From an uncultured Spirochaetaceae bacterium (lineage in GTDB: Bacteria > Spirochaetota > Spirochaetia > Treponematales > Treponemataceae): 7,013 nt of DNA. The notes beneath the pieces were generated by a model. That model had not been told where the DNA came from. It searched no databases and saw only the letters and a list, made by a program, of their open reading frames with translations. The stretch lies in contig CALNCH010000177.1 of NCBI GenBank assembly GCA_937875245.1, positions 1 to 7,013 of the forward strand. Direction: 5' to 3'. Positions 5,143-7,013 of this stretch are shown here, piece by piece. Numbering within the stretch: position 1 is the stretch's first letter; each line of letters starts with the position of its first letter. Position numbers and translations under genes: made by a program.

Positions 5143-5457
5143 ATGAGTATAACTGATACAGTAAGAGAATCTATTCCAGAAGAAGAAATTCTCTATGATT
5201 TAGCAGATTTATTTAAGATTTTTGGTGATACAACTCGGATAAAGATTTTGTATGCCTTACGAGAGTCCGAATTGTGTGTTTGTGATATAGCTCAGGTGTT
5301 AAATATGACCCAATCTGCCATATCTCATCAATTAAAAATCTTAAAACAAAGCAAGCTGGTAAAGTATCGTCGAGATGGAAAAACTATTTTTTACTCACTA
5401 GCAGATGCTCACGTTTTAACCATTATCGATCAGGGTATGGAACATCTTGCTGAATAA
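5143..5457 (+). CDS. ArsR/SmtB-family metal-sensing repressor (CzrA/CadC-like)
   Basis: The 104-residue winged-helix protein should repress its own operon and let go of DNA when Zn(II), Cd(II) or Pb(II) binds. The fold signature is complete: LADLFKIFGDTTRIKILYAL, then the ELCVCDIAQVL helix, the recognition helix TQSAISHQLKILKQSKLV, and the wing YRRDGKTIFYSL. The C-terminal alpha-5 zinc site of SmtB/CzrA is present as D88, H90, H101 and E104, with the same spacing as SmtB. The alpha-3 pair C45 and C47, part of the CadC cadmium site, is also kept, but the N-terminal cysteines that complete that site are absent, so I favour zinc sensing through alpha-5. AAGGA lies seven bases before the ATG. The transporting ATPase follows 51 bases downstream in the same operon. 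Confidence 0.88.
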   Translation: MSITDTVRESIPEEEILYDLADLFKIFGDTTRIKILYALRESELCVCDIAQVLNMTQSAISHQLKILKQSKLVKYRRDGKTIFYSLADAHVLTIIDQGMEHLAE

Positions 5458-5470
5458 TACACTAAAATTC

Positions 5471-5486
5471 GTGCCATCCATGGCAC
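5471..5486 (+). repeat. Intergenic hairpin between repressor and ATPase genes
   Basis: GTGCCAT (5471-5477) and ATGGCAC (5480-5486) form a perfect inverted repeat, giving at least six base pairs with a TCCA loop. AAAA and TTTT flank it but are offset by unpaired bases and the T run is only four long, so full termination is unlikely. It sits 11 bases before the ATPase ribosome binding site and may set the ratio of the two genes by partial termination or RNA stability. Confidence 0.5.
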
Positions 5487-5508
5487 GCCGTTTTATAGGA
5501 GGAACCAA

Positions 5509-7013
5509 ATGGGTTGTCAGTGTTGTCATGATGAAAATAAGTCTTGTGAAATAGAAACCGAAGAAAAAAGCCAGTTGCCAAAAATTATTGTAGCATCTGT
5601 GTTATTTGTTATTGCACTTTTATCAGATAAATTAGGGCTTATTGCACATTTTTCGGATCCGGTAACAAAATATATTAAACTTGGTTTATATATTCTACCC
5701 TATTTTGTAGTTGGCTATAGTGTTTTAAAGGAAGCTGTACAAAATATTTTAAAAGGTAAAGTATTTGATGAAAACTTTTTAATGGCACTTGCTACAGTAG
5801 GAGCCTTTATATTAGGAGAATACCCAGAAGGTGTTTTGGTTATGCTTCTTTACCAGATTGGAGAACTTTTTGAAGACTATGCAGTAGGAAAGTCACGAAA
5901 ATCTATAACAGAGTTAATGGATATTCGCCCGGACTATGCAAATATTCCTTCTGCAAGTGGAATGGTGCAAGTAAGGCCGGATACCCTAAAAGTATCAGAT
6001 ATTTTTATTGTGAAACCTGGGGAAAAAGTACCTCTTGATGGTATTATTTTAGAAGGAAACTCTGCTGTAGATACCTCTGCTTTAACTGGTGAATCTTTAC
6101 CCCGAGAAGTAGGACAGGGAGACGCCTTACTTAGTGGTTGTATCAATACTTCTGGGGTATTAAAAGTACAAGTTACCAAGGTATTCGGAGAGTCTACTGT
6201 AGCCCGAATTTTAGAAATGGTTGAACAAGCCAGTGATAAAAAAGCAAAAACGGAAAATTTTATTACCCGTTTTGCAAAAGTATATACTCCTATTGTTGTT
6301 ATAAGTGCTGCAATACTGGGCATACTTCCTCCTCTCTTTTTTGGTCAGGAATGGGCTGCCTGGATACAAAGAGCCTTAATATTTTTAGTTATTTCATGTC
6401 CTTGTGCCTTAGTTATATCAGTTCCCTTAGGTTTCTTTGCTGGAATTGGAAGAGCTTCAAAGAGTGGTATTCTTATTAAAGGAAGCAATAGTTTAGAAAC
6501 GATTAGTCATTTGGATACCATTGTTTTTGACAAAACAGGAACTCTTACTCAAGGAATTTTTACGGTAAATGCAGTACATGCCGATATCACTTCTAAAGAA
6601 TCTTTGTTGGAATATGCTGCCTTGGCTGAGTTTTATTCCAATCATCCTATTTCATTGTCTATAAAAGAACATTATGAAAAACAAAAAGGCAGTTCAGTAC
6701 AATGGGAAGAAGAGAAAAAGAGGATTTCTAATGTTACTGAAATTGCAGGACATGGAGTACAGGCAACTATTGACGGAAAAATGGTAGCGGTGGGAAATTG
6801 CCACCTTATGGATTTAGTAAATAGCAAGTGGAGAAATTGTCATAGAAACGGTACTATTATTCATATTTCCATTGATGGCGAATATCAAGGACACATAGTT
6901 ATAGCTGATGTAGTAAAGCCAGAAGCTCAGCAAAGCATACTTGATTTGAGAAGGCAAGGAATAAAGAAAACAATTATGTTAACAGGGGACACTGATGCTG
7001 TTGCCCAAGAAGT
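5509..7013 (+). CDS. cadA: Zn/Cd/Pb-exporting P1B-type ATPase, partial (runs off the window)
   Basis: The frame is open from ATG 5509 to the window end, giving 501 residues; relatives are about 600-700. It pumps soft divalent metals out across the membrane using ATP. AGGAGG lies six bases upstream. Residues 24-38, 56-76, 89-103 and 105-120 are membrane segments. The actuator motif TGES is at 193-196. SCPCALVISVPLGFFAGIGR (from 296) carries the CPC metal site. The phosphorylated aspartate is D341 in DKTGTLT, the HP pair typical of heavy-metal pumps is at 379-380 (SNHPIS), GHGV is at 414-417, and the hinge motif TGD is at 492-494. The usual N-terminal HMA domain is missing; instead the first 13 residues hold C3, C5, C6, H7 and C13. 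The CPC motif and the SmtB-like neighbour suggest Zn/Cd/Pb rather than copper. Confidence 0.92.
   Translation, partial: MGCQCCHDENKSCEIETEEKSQLPKIIVASVLFVIALLSDKLGLIAHFSDPVTKYIKLGLYILPYFVVGYSVLKEAVQNILKGKVFDENFLMALATVGAFILGEYPEGVLVMLLYQIGELFEDYAVGKSRKSITELMDIRPDYANIPSASGMVQVRPDTLKVSDIFIVKPGEKVPLDGIILEGNSAVDTSALTGESLPREVGQGDALLSGCINTSGVLKVQVTKVFGESTVARILEMVEQASDKKAKTENFITRFAKVYTPIVVISAAILGILPPLFFGQEWAAWIQRALIFLVISCPCALVISVPLGFFAGIGRASKSGILIKGSNSLETISHLDTIVFDKTGTLTQGIFTVNAVHADITSKESLLEYAALAEFYSNHPISLSIKEHYEKQKGSSVQWEEEKKRISNVTEIAGHGVQATIDGKMVAVGNCHLMDLVNSKWRNCHRNGTIIHISIDGEYQGHIVIADVVKPEAQQSILDLRRQGIKKTIMLTGDTDAVAQE

Noticed and set aside
5934..6323. Open frame of 129 codons on the minus strand
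   Set aside because: It lies wholly inside the ATPase gene, whose motifs are unmistakable in the plus frame.

Overview
The window is a low-GC bacterial chromosome segment with nine recognisable protein loci. Strong TTGACA/TATAAT-like promoters, an AT-rich background, a pyruvate formate-lyase activase and a queuosine-precursor transporter point to an anaerobic or fermentative low-GC bacterium, either a clostridial Bacillota or a host-associated spirochaete such as Treponema. I lean slightly to Treponema because TATACT sits directly in front of ATG at two genes, but nothing here settles the phylum.

Left part (1-2871, minus strand): a mechanosensitive channel of the YbdG type is followed after only 17 nt by a toxin-antitoxin-like cluster. 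The cluster holds a ribbon-helix-helix antitoxin with no VapC partner. Overlapping it by ATGA is a protein that joins a DUF3781 domain to a RelB/DinJ antitoxin domain. A RhuM-family gene that stops about 100 residues early follows. No terminator is visible between the channel and the antitoxin. This is the accessory part of the window.

Middle (2872-4285): a divergent promoter region separates the channel gene from a small DUF2721 membrane protein on the plus strand. That gene ends in a strong intrinsic terminator lying inside the 3' end of the convergent queuosine-precursor transporter gene (yhhQ family). The transporter gene is frameshifted. Its leader carries a hairpin and then a preQ1-class-I-like pseudoknot that includes the ribosome binding site, so the locus appears to be a queuosine-regulated transporter that has been or is being lost.

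Right part (4286-7013, plus strand): pflA, probably translated from a leaderless mRNA, is followed by a heavy-metal resistance operon. An ArsR/SmtB-type sensor has a near-consensus promoter with a palindromic operator over the start site, then an intergenic hairpin, then a P1B-type Zn/Cd/Pb-exporting ATPase cut by the window edge. In this operon the repressor would release the promoter when Zn/Cd binds, and the pump would then clear the metal.
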